A stretch of DNA of 64,000 nucleotides, from assembly GCF_032854445.1 (NCBI RefSeq), contig NC_088302.1, positions 6,197,338-6,261,337 of the forward strand. The letters are read 5' to 3'. Shown piece by piece: positions 1 to 12,141 of the stretch. The position numbers were made by a program, and so were the translations under genes. The DNA is from Liolophura sinensis. Its lineage: Eukaryota > Mollusca > Polyplacophora > Chitonida > Chitonidae. The notes beneath the pieces are model-generated. The model was not told the DNA's origin and did not search any database. It worked only from the letters and a program-made list of their open reading frames with translations. Positions within the stretch are counted from its first letter, which is position 1, and every line of letters begins with the position of its first letter.

Positions 1-1412
1 TCTTCGTAACATTATTAAGTAAAACGAATCATTAAGAAAATAAATGTTATTGTACCTATGCTTCTTATTCTTGTCTGTTTTACCTCAGTAGTAGATTGTT
101 ACCTTATGAGCCAGCGACGACCATTTTCTGAATCAACTGCATTTGCTATTAGTCTTGTCCATTGTGTATTGATTTTAGATCTTTTGTTTCTTTTGCAGAG
201 GTCCATGTGGAAGAAATGGATTCTGCTGTGCCACTGAAGGACAAGAAAGAAAACGTGAATGGTTAAATGTAATGAATTGTGATTAGTTGGAGTTGATTCA
301 GCTTGATTGGACGCCTTGCCTTTTGATGCCGTGCCAATTATCTGTGGGTGATAATAGCATACGAGCGGGTGGAGATTAGCAGAACAATTATTTGCAACAA
401 TTAAGATCCATAATATAAAAGGTTGCATCATCGCGAGTAACACGAGAACAGCGAATACAAAACTATCATTACCACAAATAGCCATTTAATTAATAAGACG
501 GGCTGGCGATTTAATATGCATTGAATGAATGAATACACAGGACGGGTTGACAATTTCGCAGCTACAGGTCTCAAATCCGAATTTCATTAATGCGTGTAAT
601 GCACCTCATATAAACGGTTCTGACGCATTAAAATTGGTTAACATTCGTTATCATACTAGAGGGCTGGCTTGAGAGATCACCTCATATAAACGGTTCCCTC
701 ATTCCTAGGTTTCTATTAAGACTGTTCACATTTTGCCCTACATAACATAGAAAGATATCGTAAAGAACACTTCTTATTATGACACAGTAAACAGACAGTG
801 TTAACACAGAGGTGTTCTCAACCCCTTGAATGAAGTACATTCATGGCATTTGAATACATCTACAGAAAAAGGAACCGGTTAACATCTGGTTATCAGACTC
901 TTCACATTCCAGTCAAAAAGGCTCAAACAGCAACAGATGTTTGATATTAACATGATAATGACGTGATATATTTAAAATGGAATAAAGTTTCTAAAGTTTG
1001 TATGTTCACAAGAACGCAAAAAAGATATAGTTTACGACAAAGGGACATATAATTCAGTGTTTACTTTTTATAATATCGGATGCGAAAAGTAGTTCTCCAA
1101 ATGCTGAATAGCCCGTGCTGATATTCATCTGATATTTATATACAGATTACTGGCTGCATCACAGGCTGGTGCACTGCTAATACCTGTTCAGATAAATGTT
1201 TCAATGTCGTTGTAGCTTACATCTAATCAGATAACATGAAATTTAATGGTTATTTTACATAAAGATGAGAAATCCAAGCACAGAACATAGTTCACAATTA
1301 TGAACTTTGGTGGGTTTTAATTCTCTATACAATAACCTGGGATAGTAACTAACTAACCAGTGATATTTTTGGTGGTGGTCAGCTATTTAAAATAATCTGT
1401 AATATAATTAAG

Positions 1413-1475
1413 ACGCTGGCCGCCGTCGTATAAGTGAAATATTCTTGAGTGCGGCGTAAAACAACAATAAAAAAA
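1413..1475 (+). repeat. SINE-A 3' tail fragment
   Basis: This matches the last ~60 bp of the SINE-A family whose full copy is at 19102-19360: the gccgtcgtataagtgaaat block, then the gcggcgtaaaac block, then an A-rich tail. The tRNA-like head is missing. Confidence 0.8.
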
Positions 1476-1840
1476 ATCCTTCGCGCAATGGCTTAAGTAG
1501 AATTATGTAAAAAGAAATTCTCTGATGTTAATTTCAATTTATTATACGTCACTAGTCTAGAATTAATCATAATGTTGTCATCAATACAGTTAGGAGTATA
1601 TCAACCAGTACTGATGTTTTTATCTTCAGGGATAAAACTCTGTTAAAGAAGTTAATTGAGTTATTATTTCGGTGATTTGGGTTAACAAATTGACGGTGCA
1701 AATGACTATTTTTTACAAATATATGATCTTTTTTATCATCTTAGGAACGTTCTAAAAATTGTCAAGCTATTTACCACTGTACACGCTTACTGTTACGGCA
1801 TAGAGCCGGATTAAGAGTACACACAGGTTGACATTCTTTT

Positions 1841-1945
1841 GACTGATTTTGCGTTACTAGTACCGACTGGTTTTGTTGTGTTACCATTGCCGACATGTTT
1901 TGTTGTGCTGCCAGTACCGGCTGGTTTTGTTTTGTTACTAGTTCC
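1841..1945 (+). repeat. 27-bp minisatellite, about 4 units
   Basis: Four tandem units of about 27 bp, each built around gactggttttgttgtgtta followed by ccagtacc-like sequence. The first unit is slightly shorter and units differ at several positions, so the array is old. No coding role is seen. Confidence 0.75.
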
Positions 1946-3994
1946 GAGCTGACCTAAACTTGAACCTGGATCTGCTCATGTAAGGTACGAGACCCTTACT
2001 GCTCAAGGTACAATCACTCCTCAAATAAACGTATCCCGAATACACTCTTCATTCTAAACTATCCGGTTACCTCAAATACCTCCTATCTGTGGATAACATT
2101 TCTCCGCGATGTACAAAGCTGTTTGCATAAGAACTGTCGGAGAAAACCGATCCAAATAGGCCCGCTTTATTAAATTTACTTTTACAACTATGTCTGTGAA
2201 AGAGTGGAGCGCAGAGCAGTACAGTAGGATCAGCTGTCCAGCAAATGTATTTGCGATGGCTACTTACATACTTTCACTACCATGAACCTAAATCTAATGG
2301 TACCCATCAAATAAAACTTTTTTCATTTGGTTATAACCCAATGTGTGAGCTGACACTTGGTCATTCAGTGATTGAAGATGGTCTAACAGTTCAGTTCAGT
2401 TCACCTTGTTCTCACCAAGATGCAAACCGTGCACTCCTCAAATAAATATATCTCTACAAGCATAAGTTGATTCCAAAGTGTATTGAAACCCATGCCATAA
2501 ATAACTGTTAACAAAAAATGGTGTTTTAACACCGAAAACTGAGATGGATCGGAAACAAGCATGGAGTACTGTAAACCACCTATTGCCACCAAAACCCGCA
2601 CATCACTGAGGGCTTTAGATAAAGAGGATGTCAATGATTTTTATCACATCTTTCATTAATCCTGTATACACACAACGAATCGGCGAAACATAGTTCACAG
2701 CAATGGAGATTAAGTACGTGAAAAACGCAAGACGAAAGGCCACACCTTGTCGAAGGATATAATAAACCAGGGTGATATAATGTAAGCCTCTACTGGGGTG
2801 GGTCAGTACAGAGACGACGTTCACTACGAGCATCTAACACATTTACATCCTATTCGGCATTAGGGTATTTAATGAGAATATACCAGATATTTTCATCCAA
2901 AAATCCATACACGATAATCAAAACAAATTTTGGGTTTTAACCAAGAAAAGCGCAATTTACTGCCTTTCAGTAAAATATATACTTTCAGAAATAATTCTTT
3001 CCTTTAGTTTAATGTTATCTTCCCACAAGCATTTAACCAAAACACCATTTGATTCTTTGAAAATAAACAGATTAAGGTTTTGACCTTGGCAGAATGTCAT
3101 AGTTTACGGTGACATCTAACACAGAGGCTTGGATAGGTTGTAAGGGTATGAGATATTTACACACGCATGTGTTGTCACAGTCTGATTGTTGACTGTAACG
3201 TTTCAAGGAAGATTGCAACTTGCGACTTTTCACTGCCAAAACATACACTGGGAAGTCTAGCATTATCTAGCACATGGCAATGTAAATTCGGTCTATTGTC
3301 TACTTATAAGGCCCTACCGAATAGCCTCCTTGGGGTCACTCTCCCACTTTAATGGTGCGTTTTTAAGAGGATGCTATGGTTAGAAGGGTCCTCTGAGAAT
3401 GGTTAAATCCGTCAACCCAAGCTCAGAACCTCGATTAGAGATGAATTGACGTACATTTTGGCCACCCATAATCTCTGATGTCATGTCAATGGTTTGCCTA
3501 CAAATAGTTATCAGCAACGTGACATAACCTACATAGTGAGTTCCTAAATGAGCGATGCCCCACTTCTTGTAGTTTTACACTTCAAAATGAAATTCATACG
3601 TGTTACTTCATACCTGCTGTCGTGTAACAAAGGAGGTGACTGAGAGGAGCCCTACTCTGGACATCATGCTTCTAAGTTTTTTAGGACTGAGCAATGAGTT
3701 ACCAAAAAAGGGCCATTCCTGCCAGAATTCTGTTCAGAGGCGTGGGAAATGTATTCATGGTGTTGAACGACGTTGACACGTTGGATATACATTTTGCAAC
3801 AGTTGCAATCAAAACGCAGTTAAGATGGATATTTTAATTAGCCACATCTTATGAACCACTTTCTAAAAGCAATTGTGTACAAAATGTACACAAGATTTGT
3901 AACACAGGTGCACATTATTTGTAGGAAATTTGAATAGGAACAGTAATGGTCACCTGGAATACATCACTTTTATGTACCTACACTTTTAATGTGT

Positions 3995-4047
3995 ACCGAA
4001 GTCATATAAGGGAAATATTCACAAGTACGACGTAAAACACCAATGTT
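3995..4047 (+). repeat. SINE-A 3' tail fragment, degenerate
   Basis: The sequence gtcatataagggaaatattc followed by acgacgtaaaacaccaatg matches the SINE-A 3' module. Nothing of the tRNA-like head is present. Confidence 0.65.
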
Positions 4048-4485
4048 ACGACCCAAACTGTCTGTATTATAAAGAGATGGCTTGTTCGAAATACACGACA
4101 GTTTAGCCGCACAAAAATGTAACCAAAACCAGCAGATTTTATTTTACAACAATTTATTAGGTTTAACAAGAACAGATAACAGACTTTTACAAATACTAAA
4201 GTACTAAAGTTTAAAAAGAAAGGATAGCAGTATCTATACAAATACTTAAGTACTTACTTACTTATGTACAACGGTGGACAACTTATGTCCAAACGGACAC
4301 ATATATTCCACAATGCGGAAAACCATACAGGCATAAATTTTCTAGAACAAGAAAATTCTTGAACACTTGTTGTAAACAAACGGGCCCCGAACTAACGGGT
4401 ATTCTGGAACATTCTAAGGCAGAGGCAGACAGCAGGCCCTGAACTCAGCATATGTAAACAGTGGAAAGCTAAATTTAGAAGCTGA

Positions 4486-4528
4486 CGGCAGTCGTGCACA
4501 TAACACCAATCAAATAAATAAATATTCC
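4486..4528 (+). repeat. SINE-A 3' end fragment, degenerate
   Basis: A short match to the end of SINE-A: a gcagtcgt block, then aacaccaatcaaataaataa. An internal part of the module is deleted. Confidence 0.6.
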
Positions 4529-5803
4529 ATTTGGACGTGCTACTATTGAACGAGTGTCTGTTTCGACGGCTGCATTCTGAAATAATCTATAAATAAAAAT
4601 CGCAAATGGAAAACTTCGATCGCTAATGATTATGACAGATTTAACCTTGGAAATGGACATACAGGCTATTCTAATGTTAAATCAAGTTATTTTAGTGATA
4701 TAGATTACAATATTATTAGTGTATAAATCGCAGGGAGTGCAGGGAGTGTTTGAGCAGAAAACTGCAACCATTTCAAATTGAAGGTACCAACATATGTTTG
4801 AAAACGTTCATTATTTTAACGCCTTTCACGTTTGAACGAGATAATTCCAAGTGAGTGCTGAACAGAGAAAGAAAACGCCGAATGCTCTTCTTACACGCCC
4901 CCCCCCCCCACTCAAAAAAAACTGTTCTTGTTTTCTTCACTGATGGGCATGTGCTACTGGATGGTATTTATAAAATCTTGATAGTGGGGCCCCAGCTACA
5001 TAATGAGTTTACTATTCATTTAATTAAAGACAGGTGTACATTACAACATGGTCATCTCCGGTGCACGCAGTAATCTTTGAACCAGAAGTCACTTTGAGCT
5101 CGGACGTCAACCATTGTAATATATATGTAGTCGGTTAACTTGTCACGAGCAATTATAATCAATTTGCCCTGGCGCCCCAGAATGCCACAGGATTCTATTT
5201 TAAATTAAGATGTTATAGGATGATAAGTAATACAATGGTGAGTTCTCATACACTTAGTCAAAATACCTCGAACATTTTGGTTCTTAAATGTCGCAGTGAT
5301 TTGGGATTTTATTTACATAGCATGTCACTAAATAAGCAGTTAAACAAATGAAATATAAACCCCCTGCATACCATCTACATAGAGTATCACGAAATCAACG
5401 CCACGCTAGTAGTCGTTTACAGTTTTGTATAAGTCAAAGCAGGGAGCTTTTCAGCTTGGTAATATAATATTTACCATTTTGGTGACTGCACACCAGAACA
5501 ACGCAACATGCCGAAAGAATGTGGCTACTTCTTTAAGAGATAATGTATCTCATGTTCACATATGTTTTTGTATACATACATAGGTACATATATCGACAGT
5601 ATATCTCCTGTGAGCATATGCTTAGATCTTGCTCACTGCACACAGAGGAGGAAGGGTAATATCTGCCCTGTGTTTAGGCAGGAAACGAGTGATACCAATC
5701 GCCCTAGGCAGGGAGAGTACGGATATGTTAGGTAAGGATTTCTCACTCCATTGACCACCCATGAATGTTAACAGCTAATGAGGTGAGCAATTATCTAGGG
5801 CTT

Positions 5804-5810
5804 GTATATA
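5804..5810 (+). promoter_or_regulatory. possible TATA box of the GPCR gene
   Basis: A TATATAA-like motif lies about 40 bp before the first ATG of the receptor gene. Typical TATA-to-start spacing would put transcription onset almost at the ATG, so either the leader is very short or the match is fortuitous. This is inference only. Confidence 0.25.
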
Positions 5811-5847
5811 ATGCTAGTCAGCCACTAACCTGGGCCATCAACCATTC

Positions 5848-6058
5848 ATGACCATGGACAACTGCTCAACAAACGGAAGCTCTGCCCATATAGTTATCCC
5901 AGGAAAGGCAGTAACTGGGACCTTATACGCCGTATCCATCATTGTGCCCAATGCAATCATCATTGGTGTCATTTGCCGTACCACCTGGGTATCAAAACAA
6001 AATTCCATCCCTAGAATTTTAATGACAGGCCTGTGCTCTACAGACCTGGGATTTGGAG
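5848..6058 (+). CDS. prostanoid receptor-like GPCR, exon 1 (TM1 to TM2 start)
   Basis: First coding exon of a class A (rhodopsin-like) G protein-coupled receptor at the cell surface. The five exons total 1023 nt and encode 340 residues. This exon encodes residues 1-70 plus one base of codon 71. The extracellular N terminus has two N-glycosylation sequons (N5-C-S, N9-G-S). TM1 is about residues 20-44 with the conserved Asn at 35, and TM2 begins with GLCSTDL (Asp66). An in-frame TAG at 5815 precedes the ATG. A second ATG at 5854 has the better Kozak context (accATGg), so translation may begin there, two residues later. The exon ends at GAG|GTATGT, phase 1. Ligand is inferred from family resemblance only. 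Confidence 0.85.
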
Positions 6059-6459
6059 GTATGTAGTATTGTGTTCCTATTTTTCCATGACTACATGTCG
6101 GAAATCACATCAGATTTCATAACACTTTCTGATGATAATTTGGTTACAATTTCCAAACTCGATCTATACGTATGCCACATTTCGACATCCAATATGCGAT
6201 GTATCTATGCGCTTATAAATCCAAACTACGATTTAGCGAGGTACGAGTCAATTCGCATGATAAGCTGATTTAGAGTACAAAACGCCATACCTGTAATTAT
6301 TTTGAACCAGAGATTTGCTGCAACGTTACCACATGCCTGCAGTAAAAAGGAAGTGTATATTGTTTTTGGACCAGGCCACAGCCATTATTTCTTAAGTACT
6401 TGTCTGGCATTCAGAAGCTGCTACCAGAAATGAAGATTTGTTTGACGTATAATATTTGG

Positions 6460-6850
6460 GCCTTAAACCAGTCGTGTAGATGTGAATAGACCTTAAGCTT
6501 ATTGTAAGAGCAGGAGACACTAGGACTTAAACCAGTCGCAAGTGTAAGCACGATTAGGACTTAACTTAGTTGTAAATGTAGGTTCGACTTAGCCCTTAAC
6601 AGATTATTAAATAAGGTCGTAAAACGAGCGGCGAATGTAGATATGACAAGGCCTTAAACTTGTCACAAGTGTTGATGTGACTGACCTTAAACTTGTCGTA
6701 AGTGTAGGTGTGACTAGCCTTAAACTTGTCGTAAGTGTATGTGTGATAGAGCCTTAAACTTGTCACAAGTGTAGATGTGACAGGGCCTTAAACTTGTGGC
6801 AAGTGTAGGTGTGACAGGGCCTTAAAGTTGTCGTAAGTGTAGATGTGAAA
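6460..6850 (+). repeat. ~34-bp minisatellite in GPCR intron 1
   Basis: About 11-12 tandem units related to ggccttaaacttgtc, then RYaagtgtagRtgtgacag. The six units at the right are well conserved. The left-hand units are degraded, with the core recognisable as cttaaaccagtcgcaagtgt, suggesting expansion from the right-hand side. Each unit carries a cttaaacttgtc block and a second, partly similar gtaagtgtag block. Confidence 0.85.
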
Positions 6851-7770
6851 GGCGTGTTAATTGAATACATTATTTTGCCTGATCATACAGGTGTATATGA
6901 AAGGAGGAAAAACTCGCCCAGCAAGCCTAGCCAGCCGGCCGGACATACCCGCTATGCCCTCCTTGTCTGAATGATATCTCCCGTGCCCACGCAGCCTTTG
7001 ACTATCAATGTATGGTACCGCGCCTCACGGTGCAGATATAGTTAAATCATATTTTTGCGCCTAAGTCATCATTTTATTTACATCTATTCCACGATTGCAT
7101 CAGAAGATATAGTTTGTACAGGACAGTGATATTTATTCAGCTATTGGGAATATTTCTAATTTCTCGCTTCTTCCCGGCGGGCTTAGTAAGCCTACATGAA
7201 TGAAAGAATTATGTTTTCCAGTTAACATTAGTTTGTGCGATATTCCTGGTGCTAACGATTTAAGGGCTCCAGAGCCCTTTTTTAAAACGATAATTGAAAA
7301 TTGAGAAAATTGCCCATTTGAAATATATGGACCCTTTTCAAAAATATCCAAAAGTGGTCATGTCTGAGTTCCATAAAATCACATTTCCGCACAACTAACT
7401 GCTAATAAAAGTAAGATCCAGGAAATACTTAACTGAATGTGTACATGTGGCAATTTAGGAACCCTTGAGCGGTTTCTTACGAAGCTTGATTTTTGTGAAG
7501 GCTACATTTATATATTTCTCAAAAGTACTGCTTATCGACATTGGTGCGCATGCGTAGTCCCCTCGGATTAGGAGGATTAATTAAGGAGGTTTACCTGTTG
7601 TCAATACACGCATCTGGTTCATTAGGTTCCTGCTAATGTTTGTTTGTATAACATGTACACCACTGGTTACGTAGACTTTTGCAAAGGCAGCAGTAATTGC
7701 AGTGTACCATCGTGTGATGCATCGAAATGGAAGTCCATCTGCCATCGAACAGGAATGCCGTCCACATTTG

Positions 7771-8005
7771 ATTTTTTTTTTTTTTGATTGGTGTTTTACG
7801 CCGTACTCAAGAATATTTCACTTATACGACGGCGGCCAGCATTATGGTGGGTGGAAACCGGGCAGAGCCCGGGAGAAACCCACGACCATCCGCAGGTTGC
7901 TGGCAGACCTTCTCACGTACGGCCGCCAGCATGAACTGGACTTGAACTCACAGCGACCGCATTGGTGAGAGACTCCTGGGTCATTACGCTGCGCTAGCGC
8001 TTTAA
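7771..8005 (-). repeat. SINE-A copy with 13-bp target duplication
   Basis: Reverse-oriented tRNA-derived SINE. It starts with a T-run (the complement of its A-rich tail), then the gtgttttacgccgtactcaa module, the gcccggg block, the B-box complement in ggacttgaactcac, and the degraded A-box end. It is flanked by the direct repeat ccgtccacatttg at 7758-7770 and 8006-8018, which shows a retroposed insertion. A 12-bp internal part near the ctccggccgt block is missing. Confidence 0.92.
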
Positions 8006-8179
8006 CCGTCCACATTTGTAATATGGCATATATACACGCTGTGTGTGCACACAGTTTCCTGCTGTTTTTCAGAATACTAAAAACGTATCTTCCTTCCATA
8101 TATACTTCAGTGGTTGAAGTTCCCTCCCCCTGACGTTAGGTGGCGCTAATCGCTGCACATGTGGCCACAGACCCGCATT

Positions 8180-8625
8180 AGTTTAGGAAATGAGCGACTA
8201 GATTAGCGTTTAGCGCTGTAGCTCAGTCTCAAACATTCCGTGGCCAATAAGCTTTGTTGCGTACCTGGCCCAGCCTGTGAGAAAGAAGCCATAAAAATCT
8301 TGACATAGGTTGACCGTCAAAATCTGGACATTTCTATGCCGGCAGCTGGCAGGGGTGCCTAGCAACGGCAAGGGGACGTCACTCGCAGCCCCATCATTAC
8401 CTGTCTCCTTGTGTCCTCTCGCCCAGAATTTCCAACTTTCATCATTAAAACTCATACCTGCACATAGCGTAGACAATTTCCATCATTTTGATACCAAGCA
8501 TGCACCTGTACACCAAAAACGGCAGGCTGGCAGCAAAAAAAGACTTTACACCCTAAAATACACAGAACTACAATCGAAAACGGAAGGCCTAATGGGGCTC
8601 TGTGTCAATGTAGGGGTAGGCACAC
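8180..8625 (+). repeat. dispersed repeat C, copy 1 (~440 bp)
   Basis: This aligns by eye over about 430 bp to the reverse complement of 59770-60200. Shared landmarks in order are a tagcgctgtagctca block, gtggccaataagcttt, gacataggttgaccgtcaaa, the gacgtc block, ctccttgtgtcctctcg, gcaggctggcagcaaaaaa and aacggaag. A frame (8310-8756) stays open through it. The other copy keeps a matching open frame of about 85 residues, but identity extends beyond the frame on both sides. No transposase, RT or known SINE core is recognised. Confidence 0.8.
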
Positions 8626-8682
8626 TACAAATTCACCGCACCAGATATCATCACTTACCTAGCGTGACTGTTTCCTGCGCAC

Positions 8683-8780
8683 ATTCGTGGGTTTCTTCCC
8701 ACCATAATGCTGGCCGCAGTCATATAAGTGAAATAAAAGAAAAAAGAACGGCTTAAAACTTCAATCAAATAAATAAATAG
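8683..8780 (+). repeat. SINE-A 3' half, interrupted
   Basis: It holds gtgggtttcttcccaccata, a gctggccgcagtcatataag block and the tail caatcaaataaataaatag. A purine-rich aaaagaaaaaagaacgg stretch replaces part of the usual tattcttgagtacgg segment. Confidence 0.8.
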
Positions 8781-8984
8781 CGTCATTGTTTCCGACGGAA
8801 ATTTATGTACCTGTTTCTGTTCTAAGTGTTCAAAGCTTTGTGACACCACGGTGGCGTTGAACATTGCGACGTCAAATCCTAACTTTGGGACACCACGACA
8901 TTCCTGTCATAGCTTGATGGGCTTCACCCTTTGGGAACGTGTTACTCTAATTCTTCTAAAATTTGAGACAGATATTAGTAGTGT

Positions 8985-9988
8985 TGTTATGTATGACTAT
9001 TTAACGTCTTCATGTACTGTTAGTCTGCGGACCTTTGTGAAAGCATAACAGGCCCTGTTATATATGTACAGCGCGGACCTGGCCGAAAGCACCTTGTTCA
9101 AGGCTCTGTTTATTTAACTGGCTGTTCATTGGCTGTTAAACTCTGTGTTTAAAAATAGTTGAATCCACCTGGCACGTATATAAGCCGTGTTTTCTGTGCA
9201 GAGGGGAGGTATTTTTGCTGCATCCACTGGGAGCCAGGAGAGTGTGAGACGCTCTCTTATCGAGTCCATTATTGTGATATGAGCTGGTGATGCCAGTTTC
9301 ATTTGGGAGGACAGATTTTTATGCCGGCACCGTTTGTGTACCACTGATGTCTGGTTTATGTGAATTTCTGCGGAAGTCACGTTTATTGGTGTTCGGATCT
9401 TTATTATGATTATACAGTGTTGACTGTGTAGTTTGTTTAACACGCTGACCTCACCTGACCAACAAGGTCGTCAAGGACTCTAAACTGAAGTTTTCAGTTT
9501 TGCAAAGGACGTTCGTTCTGCCACAAGGTGACATTACTCTACGTCTCTGAACGGCTCGTTTGTGAGCTTCTGCGGGAGCTGTGACTGATCTGAAGTGGAT
9601 TATACCTCCATGCCTGTATTTACCCTGTGTTGTGCTCTGCGGGTGTGACGTCATTCAAAGGCTTGACTGTTCCAGTTCTGTGTAACCTGTGTACTGTGTT
9701 TGTGTTCTCTAACCTGGCGAAGTACCTGTCTAGGACAATTTGTGACTTGTGTGAATTGTGTGTTTATCCCATGGTGTTTACGTTGGATTTCCTGGAATAC
9801 ATTCCTTGGGATGCAAAGGTGAACTGGAAACTTGTAAAGACCGGTAATACTGATGTGTATGTTGTTGTTGTTGTTGTTGTTTAACTGTCTGTAAAACTGT
9901 ACGTCTCATTCTATATATAAAGCATTGTTTACATTGTAATATTGGGTAACTGAGTCTGTTTTCTGTTGCTGTTTTCAATACCGTAACA
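8985..9988 (+). mobile_element. solo LTR of the Gmr1-like gypsy element
   Basis: A 1004-bp LTR starting TGTTATGTATG and ending ACCGTAACA, flanked by the 4-bp duplication GTGT at 8981-8984 and 9989-9992. It is the reverse complement of the LTRs at 26230 and 38487, so its transcription sense matches the GPCR gene. It differs from those LTRs by substitutions, by a shortened segment after ggacctttgtg (about 10 nt shorter) and by a longer GTT microsatellite near 9860-9882. A TATATAA motif is at 9177-9183. No internal element sequence is adjacent, so it is a recombination-derived solo LTR, older than the full copy. Confidence 0.93.
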
Positions 9989-10960
9989 GTGTTAAAAATA
10001 GAATATTATATTTTTTACCAGACCTTTGGAAAAATAAAGATATTAGTACGTTGTTCATTAGATGGTCGAATCATGGTAGAAAAAAGAAACTCAGCATTCC
10101 TGCTAGCATTACACATATATTGGCTGAAATGAGCAGACCAGGTGTCCCAAATTTTAGAAGAAATAGGGAACTATATATAAATGACCAATCGTCGGTCAGA
10201 TAGGCTTGTGATGTACCTGACATCACATAAAAAGTGCGCAGAATACACCAGGGAACTCACAGGCACACTGTAACATGAGGCTGATATGCACTGAGTACTA
10301 CTATATAGTATATTGCGAATATAGTGCTGGGGCCTACAAGTACTCAGCACTAAGGTTGCCGTGTGCCTGTGGGGGAACCCGACTACATGAGTAGTCTGTT
10401 TCCCTGGCAGCATCAGCCGATCGCTGATTTGCGCGAGATTGATAGGATACCTCAAGGCTGAACTTCACCTTCCAACACCTCCCAAAACTGTTATTGGTGA
10501 TTATGTGTCAGCAGGCAGTGGAAATCAACTGCGTTCAGCGCAGACAAATTTTAGAATCAGAAGCGGTTGTCACTTTTTGGCATTTTCCCAATCATGCTTT
10601 TCACATGTCGGCCATGATAAAAGCGGAGGTTCGGCGGCAATATTTACCGTGTCTCATGAACATGACGGGGAAATAAATTAAAATTACACTATACCTATGG
10701 GCCTCTCCTTGGTCGGTTCGGCCTTCGACCTTGCCACGCTACCTTCGGTACTAAGTTCTGCATGTAAGGTGACATTAATCTACCACTTCACTCCAGTATC
10801 ATGGCAATCCCATTGTAAAAGCCACTGTCTAAACAACTTTGAGTAAGAAAACGGTTCACAACTGTTGACCGCATAATATGACCATACTGTTTGCGTAAGT
10901 CGCATAGAAGCAAAAGAGAAGTACACGACTGAAGTTTACTTTGTAGCTCCAGACAAATCG

Positions 10961-11315
10961 ACCTGGATAGCACAGTTGGTAGACCGTCAGCTTCGGGAGC
11001 GGTAGATCCAGGATCAACCCTTGGTCGAATCATACCTAAGACTTGAAAAGAGGATGTTGTAACTTCCTCGCTTGACGTTCAGCATGAAGGGGATAATGCA
11101 ACGACTAGTTGACCCGTATCAGTATAATCGCTCGTGTGGGGGCAACTTACTTGCCTTCGGTAAGTCGTCTCAGTGATGCAGCACTAGATAAAAGAGCGGT
11201 GGAAATCCGTCCTGCGACAAAGAGGTACATTACATACACCCTAAGGATTCCTTCGTCGTCATATGACTGAAAAATTGTTGAGTACGACGTAAAACCCCAA
11301 GCACTCACTCACTCT
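10961..11315 (+). repeat. SINE-B, full-length tRNA-derived copy
   Basis: The head carries a polymerase III A-box-like tagcacagttgg and a B-box-like ggtcgaatc. The body contains ctagataaaagagcggtgga and the copy ends in an (ACTC)n tail. It is flanked by near-identical 10-bp repeats, agacaaatcg at 10951-10960 and agacagatcg at 11316-11325. Other copies are at 54286 and 58505. The last ~40 bp resemble the SINE-A tail. Confidence 0.88.
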
Positions 11316-11662
11316 AGACAGATCGTTGAACCTGTCGTGTGTATGTACGTTATGTTCGCCTTCAGATTTGTCTATCTCCTATTATTTCTTGATATACCCA
11401 ACGATGTATGCTGATACGCTGGTAAGATCATAAAGAAGACTGTAATAATCACGCACACTTACGTTATGACATTGCTTTTATTATAAAGTGAAGGGCGAGT
11501 TTAGAATTGTGAAGGATGCCAACTGGGTTGCAAATCGTCTAGTGCACCTAGTATCACCTAATAGATATATTTGTTTTTCGACGTTAGCAACAAAGATTGC
11601 TTTCTTGCGTCTTCCAATACAGCTCTCGGTGTTTCGGCTGGGGCGTAAAGTCTGGAGTTTGA

Positions 11663-11865
11663 TTGGTATTTTACGCCGTACTCAAAAATATTTCCGCGTT
11701 TTCGACGGCGGCCGGCACTATGGTAAGGGGAAACCGGCTGCTGCAAGACATTTCCACGTACGGCAGGAGAGGAACCTTGAACGTGAGCTGGACTTGAACT
11801 CACAGCGACCGCATGAGGAACAGGCTCCTGAGTTATTGCATGACGCTATCGTGCTACGTACTTGG
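11663..11865 (-). repeat. SINE-A copy, degenerate
   Basis: Reverse-oriented: gattggtattttacgccgta, tcgacggcggccggcactat, then gagctggacttgaactcaca and a degraded head ending near acgctatcgtgctacg. An internal block near the gcccggg motif is deleted. Confidence 0.85.
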
Positions 11866-12141
11866 GTCAAGGAGGTTTCTCTACATGTATATAGGGACAA
11901 TATTTAATATAGTACTGCACAGCACTGAATATTGTTAATATTAGCATTATGAAACTATATAAAAGATATTCTGTAGGTTTATATCCATTTAATGTGATTG
12001 TTTGCAAAGTGTTTGTCGGGTTATATACAAGGCATTACAGTCTTCACGTTTTCCGTAGGAAGCCTCGGAATAATGCGGTCAAATTGTTCATTTCCCGGTT
12101 ACATCACCATGAGAACTTTCTACTGTTTCTGTTTCCAACAG

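Larger units (their letters stand above)
1..5847. other. intergenic region upstream of the GPCR gene
   Basis: No convincing coding region is seen; open frames here are short and lack recognisable domains. The stretch is AT-rich and holds three SINE tail fragments and one 27-bp minisatellite, listed separately. A C10 homopolymer lies near 4900. Undetected 5' untranslated exons of the receptor gene could lie here. Confidence 0.6.
6059..12141 (+). other. GPCR intron 1 (6.1 kb)
   Basis: The intron runs from GTATGT to a pyrimidine-rich tttccaacAG acceptor. It contains a minisatellite, SINE-A and SINE-B copies, a dispersed repeat and a solo LTR, each listed separately. The rest shows no coding sequence I can support. 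Confidence 0.8.

Noticed and set aside
6460-6850. possible CRISPR-like array
   Set aside because: Units are contiguous tandem repeats without unique spacers, in a eukaryotic intron.
8310-8756. 148-residue open frame
   Set aside because: It lies in dispersed repeat C and runs on into a SINE-A fragment. Similarity between the two repeat copies extends outside the frame, so it is not treated as a gene.
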